64,000 nucleotides of DNA from CADEFQ01 sp050185195 (GCA_050185195.1 JBFWZQ010000016.1:1-64000), one strand, 5' to 3'; positions 14,168 to 23,945 are shown, numbered from the stretch's first letter. A program made the numbers and translations. Notes: a model not told the origin generated them from the sequence alone.

Positions 14168-14926
14168 ATGCGCACCACTCTTCTGTTGCTTGCATCGCTG
14201 GCCGCGGCTCCGCTTGCGGTCGCGGACGACGCCGCCACCGATTCCGTCTATGCCCGCGCCGTGGCCGACCCGGCGCGCTCCGCGAAGGACCACGAGCGCG
14301 ACGCGCGCGAACGCCCTGCCGAGGTGATGGCGCTCGCGGGTTTCGCGCCGGGCATGAAGGTGGCCGACATTTTCGCGGGCGGCGGCTATTACTCCGAGCT
14401 GATCGGCGACGTGGTCGGCCCCGGCGGCAGCGTGTTGATGCTCAACAACACCGCCTACCAGCAGTTTGCGCGCGAAGAACTGAAGGAACGCCTCAAGGAT
14501 GGGCGGCTCGCGAACGTCAAGCCGATGCTCGTCGAGAGCTGCGACCTGCGGCTCGGCAAGGAGGACCTCGATGGCGCGCTGATCGTCATGTCCTACCACG
14601 ACCTCTACCACGTCGACGAGCAGGGCGGGTGGGCGCCGATCGACGCCGGCCACTTCCTCGACCAGATCCACGATGCGCTGAAGCCGGGCAGCGTGTTCCT
14701 GATCGTCGATCATGCCGCGAGCGTCGGCACCGGCAAGGACGCCGCGCAGGACCTGCACCGCATCGACGAAGCCTTCGCGAAGCGCGACATCGAGAGCCAT
14801 GGCTTCAGGCTCGAGAAGACGTGGGACGGCCTGCGCAACGGCGCCGACGCACACACGAAGATGGTGTTCGACGCCTCGATCCGCGGCAAGACGGACCGTT
14901 TCGTGCACGTGTATCGGCGCATCTGA
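14168..14926 (+). CDS. Secreted SAM-methyltransferase-like protein
   Basis: 252 residues. MRTTLLLLASLAAAPLAVADD is a Sec signal peptide, so the protein is exported. The mature part is a class I methyltransferase fold: VADIFAGGGYYSELIGDVVG (motif I, about 64-83), then V-L-M-L-N-N, ALIVMSYHDLYHVD (motif IV) and SVFLIVDHAA. This matches the predicted methyltransferases of COG4798. Export of a SAM-dependent fold is odd because SAM is cytoplasmic; the family may have another role. ATG 14168 is the only start that retains the signal peptide. Confidence 0.8.
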   Translation: MRTTLLLLASLAAAPLAVADDAATDSVYARAVADPARSAKDHERDARERPAEVMALAGFAPGMKVADIFAGGGYYSELIGDVVGPGGSVLMLNNTAYQQFAREELKERLKDGRLANVKPMLVESCDLRLGKEDLDGALIVMSYHDLYHVDEQGGWAPIDAGHFLDQIHDALKPGSVFLIVDHAASVGTGKDAAQDLHRIDEAFAKRDIESHGFRLEKTWDGLRNGADAHTKMVFDASIRGKTDRFVHVYRRI

Positions 14927-14947
14927 GCGCGGGCGGGCGCCGCCGCG

Positions 14948-17464
14948 TCAGCGGCGGCGCCTCACGCCACGCGTCGGCTCCGCCTCGAGCGGATTCTCCG
15001 GCCAGTAGTGACGCGGGTAGCGGCCGCGCAAGTCCTTGCGGACCTCGACATAACCGTTCTTCCAGAAGCTCTCGAGATCGCGCGTGACCTGCACCGGCCG
15101 ACGGGCGGGTGACAGCAGCGTGAGCGTGACGGGCACCTTTCCCGCGCCGACACGCGGCGTCGTGGCCAGCCCGAACACTTCCTGCAGCCGCACGGCCACG
15201 GTCGGCGCGGCGGGGTCGGTGTAGTCCACGGGGAGCTGCGAACCCGTCGGCATCGTGAGCTGCGCCGGCGCGAGCCGGGCGAGTGCCTGGCGCTGCGCAT
15301 GCGTGAGCTGCGCGCCAAGCATTTCGGCCATCGAGAGCCTTGTCAGCTGCGTGCGGCGCGTGATGCCGCCGAGCCACGGCCCGAGCCAGGATCCGAGGGC
15401 GGCCGCGAGCGCGCCATCGGCGAGGTCCGGCCATTCCGCGGCCGCCTCCGGATCGAGTGCGCGCACGAAGGCCACGCGGCATTGCAGGTCGCGCGCTCCT
15501 TCCGTCCACGGCAGCGCGCCGAGACCCATCGAGGCGACGCCTGCGAGCATGGCCGTTTCCGTCGCGCCCGCGGGCAGCTCGCGCAGCGGGCGCTCCTCGA
15601 GCACGAGCGCATGGAAGCGCCGGACGCGCCGCGCGACCACTGCCTCGGCACGCGGGTCCCACTCGACCTCATCGTGCGTTTCGATCTCACCGGCAAAGTA
15701 CTGCTCGATTGCCGCGAGCGAGAGCGGGGCCGCGAGGCGAATGCGGGCCTCCCGCGCGCTGTCGTCGACCGCCGCGATGGCGATGAACGGGCCAGCCGCG
15801 GTGTCCGGGCGCGGAAACTGCGCACCGCGACCGTTCGACAGGGCATAGCGCCCTTCTCCCTCGCCGCGACGCCGGCCGATGCGGTCGGGGTAGGCGAGCG
15901 CGAGCAGTGCGCCGGGCTCTGCTTCCTGCGATTCGACGGCGTTGCGGGCGGAGGCAACTTGCGCCCGCAACTGCTGCGAGGTGCGACGCACGCGCTCGAG
16001 CACGCCACGGTCCGTGTCCTTCGCGGCACCGCGGCCACGCAGGACCTCGAGCCGCGTGCGCAGGTCGGCGTCGCGATCGACGCCACGCAACAGGTCCCGC
16101 TCCCCCAGGAGCGCGGCGATGTCGGCGGCCAACGCCGTGGCGCCGAGGGCGCGGGCACGCAGCAGCAGGTGCCCGAGGCGGGGATGCAGCGGCAGTTCGG
16201 CCATGGCGCGGCCATGCGGCGTGATGCGCTGTGCGCGATCGAGCCCACCGAGCCACTGCAGCAGATCGCGTGCGCTCGCGAGTTGCGCCGCGGGCGGTGG
16301 ATCGAGCCAGGCGAGCTGGCTGGCGTCAGCCGCGCCCCATGCCGCGAGCTCGAGCGCGAGCGGCGCGAGGTCGGCTTCGACGATCTCGGCGGGCGTGAAC
16401 GCGGCCAGGCTGCGCTGCGCCCCCTCGCCCCACAGGCGATAGCACACGCCGGGCTCCGTGCGCCCCGCTCGGCCCTGGCGCTGGTCGGCCGAGGCGCGCG
16501 AAATGCGGCGCGTCTCGAGGCGCCCCATGCCACTCACCGGGTCGAAGGTCGCGCGCCGCACGAGGCCGCTGTCGACGACCACGCGCACGCCGGGGATCGT
16601 GAGGCTCGTTTCCGCAATGTTGGTCGCGAGCACGATGCGACGCGCGCCGGCCGCCGCGGGTTCGAGCGCCGCTAGCTGCGCGTCGCCCGTGAGCTCGCCA
16701 TAGAGTGCTCGCACGTCGATGCCGCGCGGCAGGTCCGAGGCTTCGAGGGTGGCCGCAACGCGGCGGATTTCGCCGGCACCCGGCAGGAAGACGAGCACGT
16801 CGCCCGCCTCCTCGCGCAGCGCGCGCAGCACCGCCACTGCGGCCAGCCGCTCGGGGGATTCCGCCTCGCCCGGCAGCACGGGGAGGCCACGACCGAGGTA
16901 GCGGGTTGCGACGGGAAACACGCGGCCCGCCGCGGTGACGAGAGGCACTCCGCCGAGCAACTCCGCGACCGCCTCGCCGTCGAGCGTCGCCGACATCACG
17001 AGGACGCGCAGGTCCGGCCGCAACGCCGCGCGTGATTCGAGCGTGAGCGCAAGACCCAGGTCCGCGTGCAGGCTGCGCTCGTGGAATTCGTCGAACAGCA
17101 CCGCCGCGACGTCTTCGAGCGCCGGGTCGCGCTGAAGCTGCCGGGTGAGCACGCCCTCGGTGATCACTTCGATGCGCGTCGCGCGCGACACTTTCGTGTC
17201 GAGGCGCATTCGATAGCCGACACGTGCACCCACCGCTTCGCCGATGGTCGCCGCCATGCGGGTCGCCACGGCGCGCGCGGCGAGCCGCCGCGGCTCGAGC
17301 ACCAGCAGCTTGCGCCCCGCCACCCAGGGCTCGTCGAGCAAGGCGAGCGGCACGACGGTGCTCTTGCCCGCGCCGGGCGGCGCCTGCAGCACCGCGGCGG
17401 AAGTTTCGCGCAGCGCCTGTTTCAGCGCCGGAAGCGCAGAAACGATCGGGAGGTCGGCGGACAT
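14948..17464 (-). CDS. hrpB: ATP-dependent helicase HrpB
   Basis: 838 residues of a DEAH-type helicase, full length for HrpB. The motifs in order are PPGAGKSTVVPLALL (Walker A, about 26-40), FDEFHERSLHADLG (Walker B variant DEFH), MSATLDGE, and the second RecA domain with VLFLPGAG, ATNIAETSLTIPGV and QRQGRAGRTEPG. Winged-helix and ratchet domains follow, then the HrpB-specific C-terminal domain ending with YWPENPLEAEPT, typical of the family. Its physiological role in bacteria is poorly known. Convergent with the methyltransferase-like gene. Confidence 0.93.
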   Translation of the reverse strand: MSADLPIVSALPALKQALRETSAAVLQAPPGAGKSTVVPLALLDEPWVAGRKLLVLEPRRLAARAVATRMAATIGEAVGARVGYRMRLDTKVSRATRIEVITEGVLTRQLQRDPALEDVAAVLFDEFHERSLHADLGLALTLESRAALRPDLRVLVMSATLDGEAVAELLGGVPLVTAAGRVFPVATRYLGRGLPVLPGEAESPERLAAVAVLRALREEAGDVLVFLPGAGEIRRVAATLEASDLPRGIDVRALYGELTGDAQLAALEPAAAGARRIVLATNIAETSLTIPGVRVVVDSGLVRRATFDPVSGMGRLETRRISRASADQRQGRAGRTEPGVCYRLWGEGAQRSLAAFTPAEIVEADLAPLALELAAWGAADASQLAWLDPPPAAQLASARDLLQWLGGLDRAQRITPHGRAMAELPLHPRLGHLLLRARALGATALAADIAALLGERDLLRGVDRDADLRTRLEVLRGRGAAKDTDRGVLERVRRTSQQLRAQVASARNAVESQEAEPGALLALAYPDRIGRRRGEGEGRYALSNGRGAQFPRPDTAAGPFIAIAAVDDSAREARIRLAAPLSLAAIEQYFAGEIETHDEVEWDPRAEAVVARRVRRFHALVLEERPLRELPAGATETAMLAGVASMGLGALPWTEGARDLQCRVAFVRALDPEAAAEWPDLADGALAAALGSWLGPWLGGITRRTQLTRLSMAEMLGAQLTHAQRQALARLAPAQLTMPTGSQLPVDYTDPAAPTVAVRLQEVFGLATTPRVGAGKVPVTLTLLSPARRPVQVTRDLESFWKNGYVEVRKDLRGRYPRHYWPENPLEAEPTRGVRRRR

Positions 17465-17510
17465 CGGTGGAGCTTACGCGACGCCCGAGGGCAGCGGGCT
17501 TTGGGCCACG

Positions 17511-17558
17511 GGCGACGGGCCAGAGGCGCACGCCCGCTTGCGCTTCTGGCCCGTTGCC
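17511..17558. repeat. REP-like hairpin in hrpB upstream region
   Basis: A 20-bp stem with two mismatches (17511-17530 with 17539-17558) and an 8-base loop, built from GGGCCAGAGGCGCA and its complement. Further degenerate CGTTGCCCGTCGCCC copies follow to about 17600. Related GGGCGACGGGC/GGGCCAGAG motifs appear near 31370 and 63810, so it belongs to a dispersed GC-rich intergenic repeat. Confidence 0.5.
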
Positions 17559-17626
17559 CTAAGCTCGTTGCCCGTCGCCCAATGGCCGTTGACCGTCGCC
17601 CTCGTTACCGTCCGCAGGAGTTTCCC

Positions 17627-18478
17627 ATGCGCCTGGGTCGCAGCCGTCGCAGTACGAACGTCGAGGACTACCGCAACAGCCCGGGCGGCGGCCGCCCCGG
17701 CATGAAGTTCGGCCTTGGCACGATCGCGGTGCTCGTGATCGGCTACTTCCTCGGCATCAATCCCCTCACGATGCTCGGCGTCATGAACGGGATGCAGGGC
17801 CCGGCACCGACCGCGGAACCGGCACCGGGCGGCGCGCCCTCCGACACGAACTCGGATCTCGTGCGCGCCGTGCTCGGCGAGACCGAAGACACATGGGGTG
17901 CGATTTTCCAGGCGCGCGGCGAGCAGTACCCGCCGCCCACCCTGGCGCTGTTTCGCGGCGGCATCCAGTCGGCCTGCGGCTCCGCGAGCTCCGCATCCGG
18001 CCCGTTCTACTGCCCGGGCGACCAGAAGGTCTACATCGATCTCGCCTTCTACGACGAACTCGCCGGCCAGTTCGAGGCGCCGGGCGATTTCGCGCAGGCG
18101 TACGTGCTCGCGCACGAGGTCGGGCATCACGTGCAGAACGTGCTCGGCACGCTGGGCAAAGTGCAGGCGGCGCAGCAACAACAGGATGAGGAGGGGCGCA
18201 ACCAGTTGCAGGTGCGCGTCGAGCTGCAGGCGGACTGCTATGCGGGCATCTGGGCGCACCACGCCGACAAGTCACGCGGCATCCTCGAGCCGGGCGACAT
18301 CGAGGAGGGCCTGCGGGCGGCGTCGGCGGTGGGTGACGACACGATCCAGCGCCGCATGCAGGGCCACGTGGTGCCGGAATCGTTCACGCACGGCTCGGCC
18401 GAGCAGCGCATGCACTGGTTCACGCGCGGCTACGAGAGCGGCGAACTCCCGGCCTGCGACACCTTCTCAGCGCGCTGA
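17627..18478 (+). CDS. ypfJ: YpfJ-type neutral zinc metallopeptidase
   Basis: 283 residues. The N-terminus is basic (MRLGRSRRSTNVEDYRN), followed by one membrane helix at about 26-48 (FGLGTIAVLVIGYFLGI). The catalytic part has AHEVGHHVQN (about 163-172), an HExxH zinc site, after the family block DLAFYDELAGQF. QADCYAGIWAH supplies the likely third ligand region. This is the complete YpfJ/zinc metallopeptidase family layout, anchored with the peptidase facing the periplasm; substrates are unknown. Starts at ATG 17627 after AGGAG. Overlaps the convergent DUF423 gene by 12 bp. Confidence 0.9.
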   Translation: MRLGRSRRSTNVEDYRNSPGGGRPGMKFGLGTIAVLVIGYFLGINPLTMLGVMNGMQGPAPTAEPAPGGAPSDTNSDLVRAVLGETEDTWGAIFQARGEQYPPPTLALFRGGIQSACGSASSASGPFYCPGDQKVYIDLAFYDELAGQFEAPGDFAQAYVLAHEVGHHVQNVLGTLGKVQAAQQQQDEEGRNQLQVRVELQADCYAGIWAHHADKSRGILEPGDIEEGLRAASAVGDDTIQRRMQGHVVPESFTHGSAEQRMHWFTRGYESGELPACDTFSAR

Positions 18479-18847
18479 CCAGATCGTCAGCGCGAACAGC
18501 AGCCAGCCGGTCATCAGCGCGAGGCCGCCAAAGGGCGTCACGATGCCGATCGCGGCCGGCGCGCCGAAGGTGAGCGCGTAGATGCTGCCTGCGAAAAGGA
18601 TCATCCCGGCCACGATCAGCCGCGCGGCGACGCGGGCACCCCGGCGCTCGCGGTTCACGACCGCGAGGCCGATCCCGAGCAGCCCGAGGGAGTGGTAGAA
18701 CTGGTACTTCACGGCCGTCTCGAACACCGCGAGGCGGTCGGGGGCCAGCACTTTCTGCAGGCCGTGCGCACCGAATGCCCCGAGCGCGGTGGCGACCCCG
18801 ATCGAGACGGCAGCGAGCGCGATCATCCAGCGGGCGTCTTTCGTCAT
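18467..18847 (-). CDS. DUF423 (YgdD-like) membrane protein
   Basis: 126 residues with four membrane helices. The first includes ATALGAFGAHGLQKVL, followed by FETAVKYQFYHSLGLLGIGL, which together are the signature of DUF423 proteins. A further typical stretch is FAGSIYALTFG (about 80-90). The function is unknown; it is conserved in many proteobacteria as a small inner-membrane protein. ATG 18847 is chosen because upstream residues add only a charged non-family extension. Confidence 0.9.
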   Translation of the reverse strand: MTKDARWMIALAAVSIGVATALGAFGAHGLQKVLAPDRLAVFETAVKYQFYHSLGLLGIGLAVVNRERRGARVAARLIVAGMILFAGSIYALTFGAPAAIGIVTPFGGLALMTGWLLFALTIWSAR

Positions 18848-18876
18848 GCGGCTCTCCCTGTTCAGGCGCGACGGAA

Positions 18877-19749
18877 TCAGGCGCAACCTAGCGTATTGAG
18901 CGGGGTGCGCAGGTAGGCGATGCCGTTGGCGTCGGGCGCCGGCAGGACCCCCGCGCGGATATTCACCTGCAGCGCAGGAATGATCAGCGCCGGCATGGCG
19001 AGCGTGCGATCGCGGGTCGTGCGCAGCTCGACATAGGCCTCGCGGCCCGTGTCATGGCGCACGTGGATGTTCTCGCGGCATTGTGCGCCCACGCTCGTTT
19101 CGTGCCGGGGCGTTTGCGCGCCGGTCGGATAGTCGTGGCACATGTAGAGCCGCGTCGCCTCCGGCAGGGCGTAGAGCCTCTGGATCGAGTCGTAGAGCCG
19201 GCCCGCGTCGCCGCCCGGGAAATCGGTGCGCGCCGTGCCCGAGTCCGGCATGAACAGGGTGTCGCCGATGAAGGCGGCATCGCCCACGAGATAGGCGATG
19301 CTGTCACTCGTGTGGCCTGGCAGCGCGAGCACGCGCACTTCGAGTTCGCCGAGATAGAAGGTCTCGCCGTCGATGAAGAGGCGGTCGAACTGCGAGCCGT
19401 CCGTGGCGCAGGCGCCCTCGAGGCCGAAGATCGGCACGAAGACCTGTTGCACGGCCCGGATACCCTCGCCGATCGCGATGCGCCCGCCCGCCTGCGCCTT
19501 CAGGTACGCGGCGGCGGAAAGGTGATCGGCGTGGGCATGTGTTTCGAGTATCCACTCGAGTGTCTCGCCCCGCCCACGCAGCGCGGCGAGCACGGCATCG
19601 GCCGAGCGGGTCGCGGTGCGGCCCGACCGCGCATCGAAGTCGAGCACCGGGTCGATGATCGCGGCCCGACGCGATGCCGGATCGGAGACGAGGTAAGTGA
19701 AGGTGCCGGTCGCGCTGTCGTGGAACGGCGTGATGACGGGCGGCGTCAT
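18877..19749 (-). CDS. MBL-fold hydrolase, persulfide dioxygenase-like
   Basis: 290 residues of the metallo-beta-lactamase fold. THAHADHLS (about 70-78) is the metal-binding H-x-H-x-D-H motif; LPGHTSDS and IGDTLFMPDSG supply further ligands; YMCHDYP (about 205-211) provides the last histidine. The ETHE1/BLH-like pattern suggests a glutathione persulfide dioxygenase in sulfide detoxification, but a general hydrolase cannot be excluded. Its ATG overlaps the stop codon of the YgiQ gene (ATGA), so it is translationally coupled as the last gene of a three-gene operon. Confidence 0.82.
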   Translation of the reverse strand: MTPPVITPFHDSATGTFTYLVSDPASRRAAIIDPVLDFDARSGRTATRSADAVLAALRGRGETLEWILETHAHADHLSAAAYLKAQAGGRIAIGEGIRAVQQVFVPIFGLEGACATDGSQFDRLFIDGETFYLGELEVRVLALPGHTSDSIAYLVGDAAFIGDTLFMPDSGTARTDFPGGDAGRLYDSIQRLYALPEATRLYMCHDYPTGAQTPRHETSVGAQCRENIHVRHDTGREAYVELRTTRDRTLAMPALIIPALQVNIRAGVLPAPDANGIAYLRTPLNTLGCA

Positions 19750-21809
19750 TTCGGCCGCGTGTGCTGGGTACGAAACGGCCGCGCCTTCGCCCGCGCGGAG
19801 CCCGGCCCCTGCCCCGGCGCGCGACGGCCTTCGCCGCAACCGCCTGCGCCCGCGGGCTGCCACGCCGGGACGAGCTGGTGCTTGCCGTTGCCGATGAGGT
19901 CCGCGCGGCCCATGCGCCGCAATGCCTCGCGCAGTACCGGCCAGTTGTTCGCATCGTGGTAGCGCAGGAAGGCCTTGTGCAGCCGCCGCACCTTCAGCCC
20001 CTTCGGGATGGCGACTTCCTCCGACCCGCGCGATACCCGGTGCAGCGGATTCTTGCCGCTGCGGTACATCGCGGTCGCGGTGGCCATGGGCGAGGGCAGG
20101 AACGCCTGCACCTGGTCGGCGCGAAAGCCGTTCTTCTTGAGCCACAGCGCGAGCTCGAGCATGTCCTCGTCGGTCGTGCCCGGATGCGCCGCGATGAAGT
20201 ACGGGATCAGGTACTGCTCCTTGCCCGCTTCCTTCGAGAAACGCTCAAAGAGCGCCTTGAACCGGTCGTAGGTGCCGACGCCCGGCTTCATCATCTTCGA
20301 CAGCGGCCCTTCGCTGATCGCCTCGGGTGCGATCTTGAGGTAGCCGCCGACGTGGTGCTGCACGAGCTCCTTGACGTACTCGGGCGATTCGCTCGCGAGG
20401 TCGTAGCGCACGCCCGACGCGATCAGCACCTTCTTGACGCCCGGCAATGCGCGCGCGCGCCGATAGAGGCCGATGAGCGCCGAATGGTCGGTGTTGAGGT
20501 TCGGGCAGATGCCGGGGAACACGCAGGAGGGGCGCCGGCAGGCGCTCTCGATCTCGCGGCTCTTGCACGCGAGGCGATACATGTTCGCGGTCGGCCCGCC
20601 GAGGTCGGAAATGACGCCGGTGAACCCGGGCACGCTGTCGCGCACCTGTTCGATCTCGCGGATCACGGAATTCTCGGACCGGTTCTGGATGACGCGACCC
20701 TCGTGCTCGGTGATCGAGCAGAACGTGCAGCCGCCGAAGCAGCCTCGCTGGATCGAGATCGAGAAGCGGATCATCTTGTAGGCGGGGATTTCGGCGTTGC
20801 CGTACGCCGGGTGTGGCTGGCGCTGGTAGGCCCGTTCGTACACCCAGTCCATTTCCTTCGTCGTGAGCGGGATCGGCGGTGGGTTGAGCCACACGTCGAC
20901 GTCGCCATGGCGCTGCACGAGCGCACGCGCGTTGCCCGGATTGGACTCCGTGTGCAGGATCCGCGAGGCGTGCGCGTACACCACGGGGTCCGCGGCCACC
21001 TGCTCGAACGACGGCATGCGCACGACGCTGCGCGCCCGGTCCGTGCCGCGCACGCGCGGCGCGCGGGCGACGGGTGCGGCAGTGCCGGCGGCGGCTTCGT
21101 CGATGGACGCCGAATCGATCTCCAGCCACCCTTCAGGCGTGCCGCGGCGGACGAACGCCGTGCCGCGCAGGTCCGTGATGTCGTCGATCGATTCGCCGGC
21201 GCCGATGCGATGCGCCAGTTCGACGATCTGCCGCTCGGCGTTGCCGTAGACGAGCAGGTCCGCCTTCGCGTCGAGCAGGATCGAGCGCCGCACCTTCTCC
21301 GACCAATAGTCGAAGTGCGCGATCCGGCGCAGCGAGGCCTCGATGCCGCCGATCACCACGGGCACGTCGCGATACGCCTCGCGCACGCGCTGTGCGTAGA
21401 CGATCACCGAACGATCGGGCCGCTTGCCGCCCTCGCCGCCCGGCGTGTAAGCGTCGTCGCTGCGCACGCGCCGATCGGAGGTGTAGCGGTTGACCATCGA
21501 ATCCATGTTGCCGGCGGTCACGCCGAAGAACAGGTTCGGGCGGCCGAGGGCCTTGAACGGCTCCGCATCGTGCCAGTCGGGCTGCGCGATGATGCCGACG
21601 CGAAAACCCTGCGCTTCGAGCGTGCGCCCGACGATCGCCATGCCGAAGCTCGGGTGATCGACGTACGCATCGCCCGTGACGAGGATCACGTCGCAGGAAT
21701 CCCAGCCGAGGGATTCCATCTCCGCCCGCGACATCGGCAGGAAAGGCGCCGTGCCGAAGCGCGACGCCCAGTACTTGCGGATGCCGGTGATGTCGCGTGC
21801 GGCTTCCAT
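19746..21809 (-). CDS. YgiQ family radical SAM protein
   Basis: 687 residues. The N-terminal cobalamin-binding-like domain (about 20-200) contains ILVTGDAYVDHPSFG and VIGGIEASLRRIAHFDYW, both hallmarks of the family. The radical SAM cluster motif is RGCFGGCTFCSI (about 355-366), three cysteines as C-x-x-x-C-x-x-C. FLPSPMATATAMYRSGKNPL is near the C-terminus. The substrate is unknown. Start ATG 21809 lies 2 bp after the S9 peptidase stop, so both belong to one operon; the longer frame upstream lies inside the peptidase gene. Confidence 0.92.
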   Translation of the reverse strand: MEAARDITGIRKYWASRFGTAPFLPMSRAEMESLGWDSCDVILVTGDAYVDHPSFGMAIVGRTLEAQGFRVGIIAQPDWHDAEPFKALGRPNLFFGVTAGNMDSMVNRYTSDRRVRSDDAYTPGGEGGKRPDRSVIVYAQRVREAYRDVPVVIGGIEASLRRIAHFDYWSEKVRRSILLDAKADLLVYGNAERQIVELAHRIGAGESIDDITDLRGTAFVRRGTPEGWLEIDSASIDEAAAGTAAPVARAPRVRGTDRARSVVRMPSFEQVAADPVVYAHASRILHTESNPGNARALVQRHGDVDVWLNPPPIPLTTKEMDWVYERAYQRQPHPAYGNAEIPAYKMIRFSISIQRGCFGGCTFCSITEHEGRVIQNRSENSVIREIEQVRDSVPGFTGVISDLGGPTANMYRLACKSREIESACRRPSCVFPGICPNLNTDHSALIGLYRRARALPGVKKVLIASGVRYDLASESPEYVKELVQHHVGGYLKIAPEAISEGPLSKMMKPGVGTYDRFKALFERFSKEAGKEQYLIPYFIAAHPGTTDEDMLELALWLKKNGFRADQVQAFLPSPMATATAMYRSGKNPLHRVSRGSEEVAIPKGLKVRRLHKAFLRYHDANNWPVLREALRRMGRADLIGNGKHQLVPAWQPAGAGGCGEGRRAPGQGPGSARAKARPFRTQHTRPK

Positions 21810-21811
21810 CG

Positions 21812-23821
21812 TCAGCGTGCCGCGGCGAGGCCGGGCACGAACTGCGCGCCCGTGCGCACGTCGATGCTGGAACCCGCGAAATCGTCGCCCACCGGTTCGT
21901 AGCGTCCGCCGAGGCACTTCGACAGGAAGCCTTCCGAGACGGCGTAGGCCGCGGTGCGGTTCTCGGGCCGCGCGAAGCCGTGGCCTTCGTCCGGGAAGAG
22001 CACATAGGTGACGGGCAGGTGCTTCGCCTGCATCGCCGCGACGATCTGGTCCGCCTCCGCCTGCTTGACGCGCGGGTCGTTCGCGCCCTGCATGATGAGC
22101 AGCGGCTTCGAGATCGCGCCGACCCGCGTCAGCGGCGAGCGCTCCGCGAGCAGTTTGCGGCCGGCCTCCGTGCGCGGGTCACCGACGCGCTGCGCGAGCT
22201 GCTCGAAGAACGCCTTCCAGTACGGCGGTATCGACTCGAGCAGGGTCGCGAGGTTCGAGGGGCCCACGATATCGACGCCGCAGGCAAAGGTGTCGGGCGT
22301 GAAGGTCAGGCCGACGAGCGTGGCGTAACCGCCGTAGGACCCGCCGTAGATCGCGACGCTGTCGGCCGTCGTGATCTGCTCGCGCACCGCGTAGTCGATG
22401 GCGTCGAGCAGGTCGTCGTGCATCTTCGCCGCCCACTCGAGGTTGCCGGCATTGATGAACTGCTTGCCGAACCCGGTCGAACCGCGGTAGTTCACCGAGA
22501 GCACCGCGTAGCCGCGGTTCGCGAGCCACTGGTGTTCGGCGTCGAAGCCGTACGCATCCCGTGCCCACGGCCCGCCGTGCACGTTGAGCACGAGGGGCAG
22601 CGGCCGGTCGGGGCGGCCGCCGCCGTTCGTGTCCGAACCCTTCGGCAGCGTGAGGTAGGAGACGAGGGTGAGGCCGTCGCGCGACTTGATCTCGAGCGGC
22701 CGCATCGGCGCGAGCGGCGCGCCGGCGAGCGCGGGGCGCTGGTCGAACAGCTTCGTGACGGCGCCCGTGTCGCGGTCGTACAGGTAGGTGGTGAGCACGG
22801 CCAGCAGATCGTCGACGACGACCACCCATTTGCGATCGTCGAGCGTGCGGCTCGTGACGTCGAACTGCGGGCCGAGCGCCTTCGTCAGCGCGTCGATGTC
22901 CTTCTGCACGGCCGGATCGATCGCGATCACCGAGTTCACGAGATAGTTGACCGAGTAGGCCTGGGGCTTGCGCGACCGCGGCTCGAGCCACACGCCCGCC
23001 ACGTCGGCGCGATCGCTTGCGCCGAGCACCGTCTGCCCGCGGGTCTCGAGGTTCACCCGCACGAGCGCCGCGGTGTTGCGGCCGATCGAGGAGCTGACCA
23101 GCGCCGTGCGGCCATCGCCCTCGATCGCGATCGGGCTCGTCGTCTGCGTGTCTTCCGGGCCGTACTTCAGCAGGCTGTCCCAACCGCCCTTCCCATTGCG
23201 CACCAGCATCTCATCGCCGTCGGCGCCGGATTTCACCGCCAGCCGCGGCTGGAGCGCGGCGTCTTCGACGTAGCCCGCGAACTCCTGGTCGTTCTGCTCG
23301 ACGAGCTTGCGCGCGCCGCTGGCGATGTCGATTTCGTACAGATCGTGCCATTCGGGCTTGCGGTCATTCAGGCCGACCAGCACCACGCCGGGCCGCTGCG
23401 GGCTCATGCCCACGACCTGCGCCTGCACGCCCGCGATCGGGGTGAGGTCGATGTCCCGGCTGCTCGCCACCTCGACGCTGTGCACGCGCCAGTTCTCGTC
23501 GCCGCCCTGGTCCTGCAGGTACAGCACGTGCTTGCCGTCGTACGCCCAGAAATGCTGGCGGATGCCGCGCTTGGCATCGCGCGTGACTGGCTGCGCCGCA
23601 TCGAGCTTGCCCAAGGGCGCGACCCACACGTTCAGCACCCCGTCGCGCGGCGCGATGTAGGAGATGAACTTGCCATCGGGCGACAGCCGCGCCTGCGTGC
23701 GCGTCGGATTGCCGAACAGCGCATCGCGCGGTATCAGCGCGCCCGGCTCGGCCGCCACGGCGGAAATGGCCAATATCGTCATCGACAGGGCTCCTGCGAC
23801 CCGGGGAAAGCGAACCGTCAT
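21812..23821 (-). CDS. S9 family (prolyl oligopeptidase-type) serine peptidase
   Basis: 669 residues with a signal peptide (MTVRFPRVAGALSMTILAIS), so periplasmic or secreted. The N-terminal beta-propeller covers about 30-390, starting RDALFGNPTRTQARLSPDG. The catalytic alpha/beta-hydrolase domain contains GGPWARD, then the nucleophile in GGSYGGYATL, the acid in MQGANDPRV and the histidine in PDEGHGFA, giving a complete Ser-Asp-His triad. It cleaves short peptides, probably for nutrition or envelope peptide turnover. First gene of the operon with YgiQ and the MBL hydrolase, divergent from uvrA with 124 bp between starts. Confidence 0.9.
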   Translation of the reverse strand: MTVRFPRVAGALSMTILAISAVAAEPGALIPRDALFGNPTRTQARLSPDGKFISYIAPRDGVLNVWVAPLGKLDAAQPVTRDAKRGIRQHFWAYDGKHVLYLQDQGGDENWRVHSVEVASSRDIDLTPIAGVQAQVVGMSPQRPGVVLVGLNDRKPEWHDLYEIDIASGARKLVEQNDQEFAGYVEDAALQPRLAVKSGADGDEMLVRNGKGGWDSLLKYGPEDTQTTSPIAIEGDGRTALVSSSIGRNTAALVRVNLETRGQTVLGASDRADVAGVWLEPRSRKPQAYSVNYLVNSVIAIDPAVQKDIDALTKALGPQFDVTSRTLDDRKWVVVVDDLLAVLTTYLYDRDTGAVTKLFDQRPALAGAPLAPMRPLEIKSRDGLTLVSYLTLPKGSDTNGGGRPDRPLPLVLNVHGGPWARDAYGFDAEHQWLANRGYAVLSVNYRGSTGFGKQFINAGNLEWAAKMHDDLLDAIDYAVREQITTADSVAIYGGSYGGYATLVGLTFTPDTFACGVDIVGPSNLATLLESIPPYWKAFFEQLAQRVGDPRTEAGRKLLAERSPLTRVGAISKPLLIMQGANDPRVKQAEADQIVAAMQAKHLPVTYVLFPDEGHGFARPENRTAAYAVSEGFLSKCLGGRYEPVGDDFAGSSIDVRTGAQFVPGLAAAR

Positions 23822-23945
23822 GGGGATCCTTCGGTGGGTTGCGTGCGAGAGGGCGGCCAATTATAGCCGGTGGGGAGCCGGGGATAGCCGCGGCGTGTAG
23901 ACTTCGGGGTTTGCGTCCGCGGCCCGCCGCGCCACCCCTTCCAGC

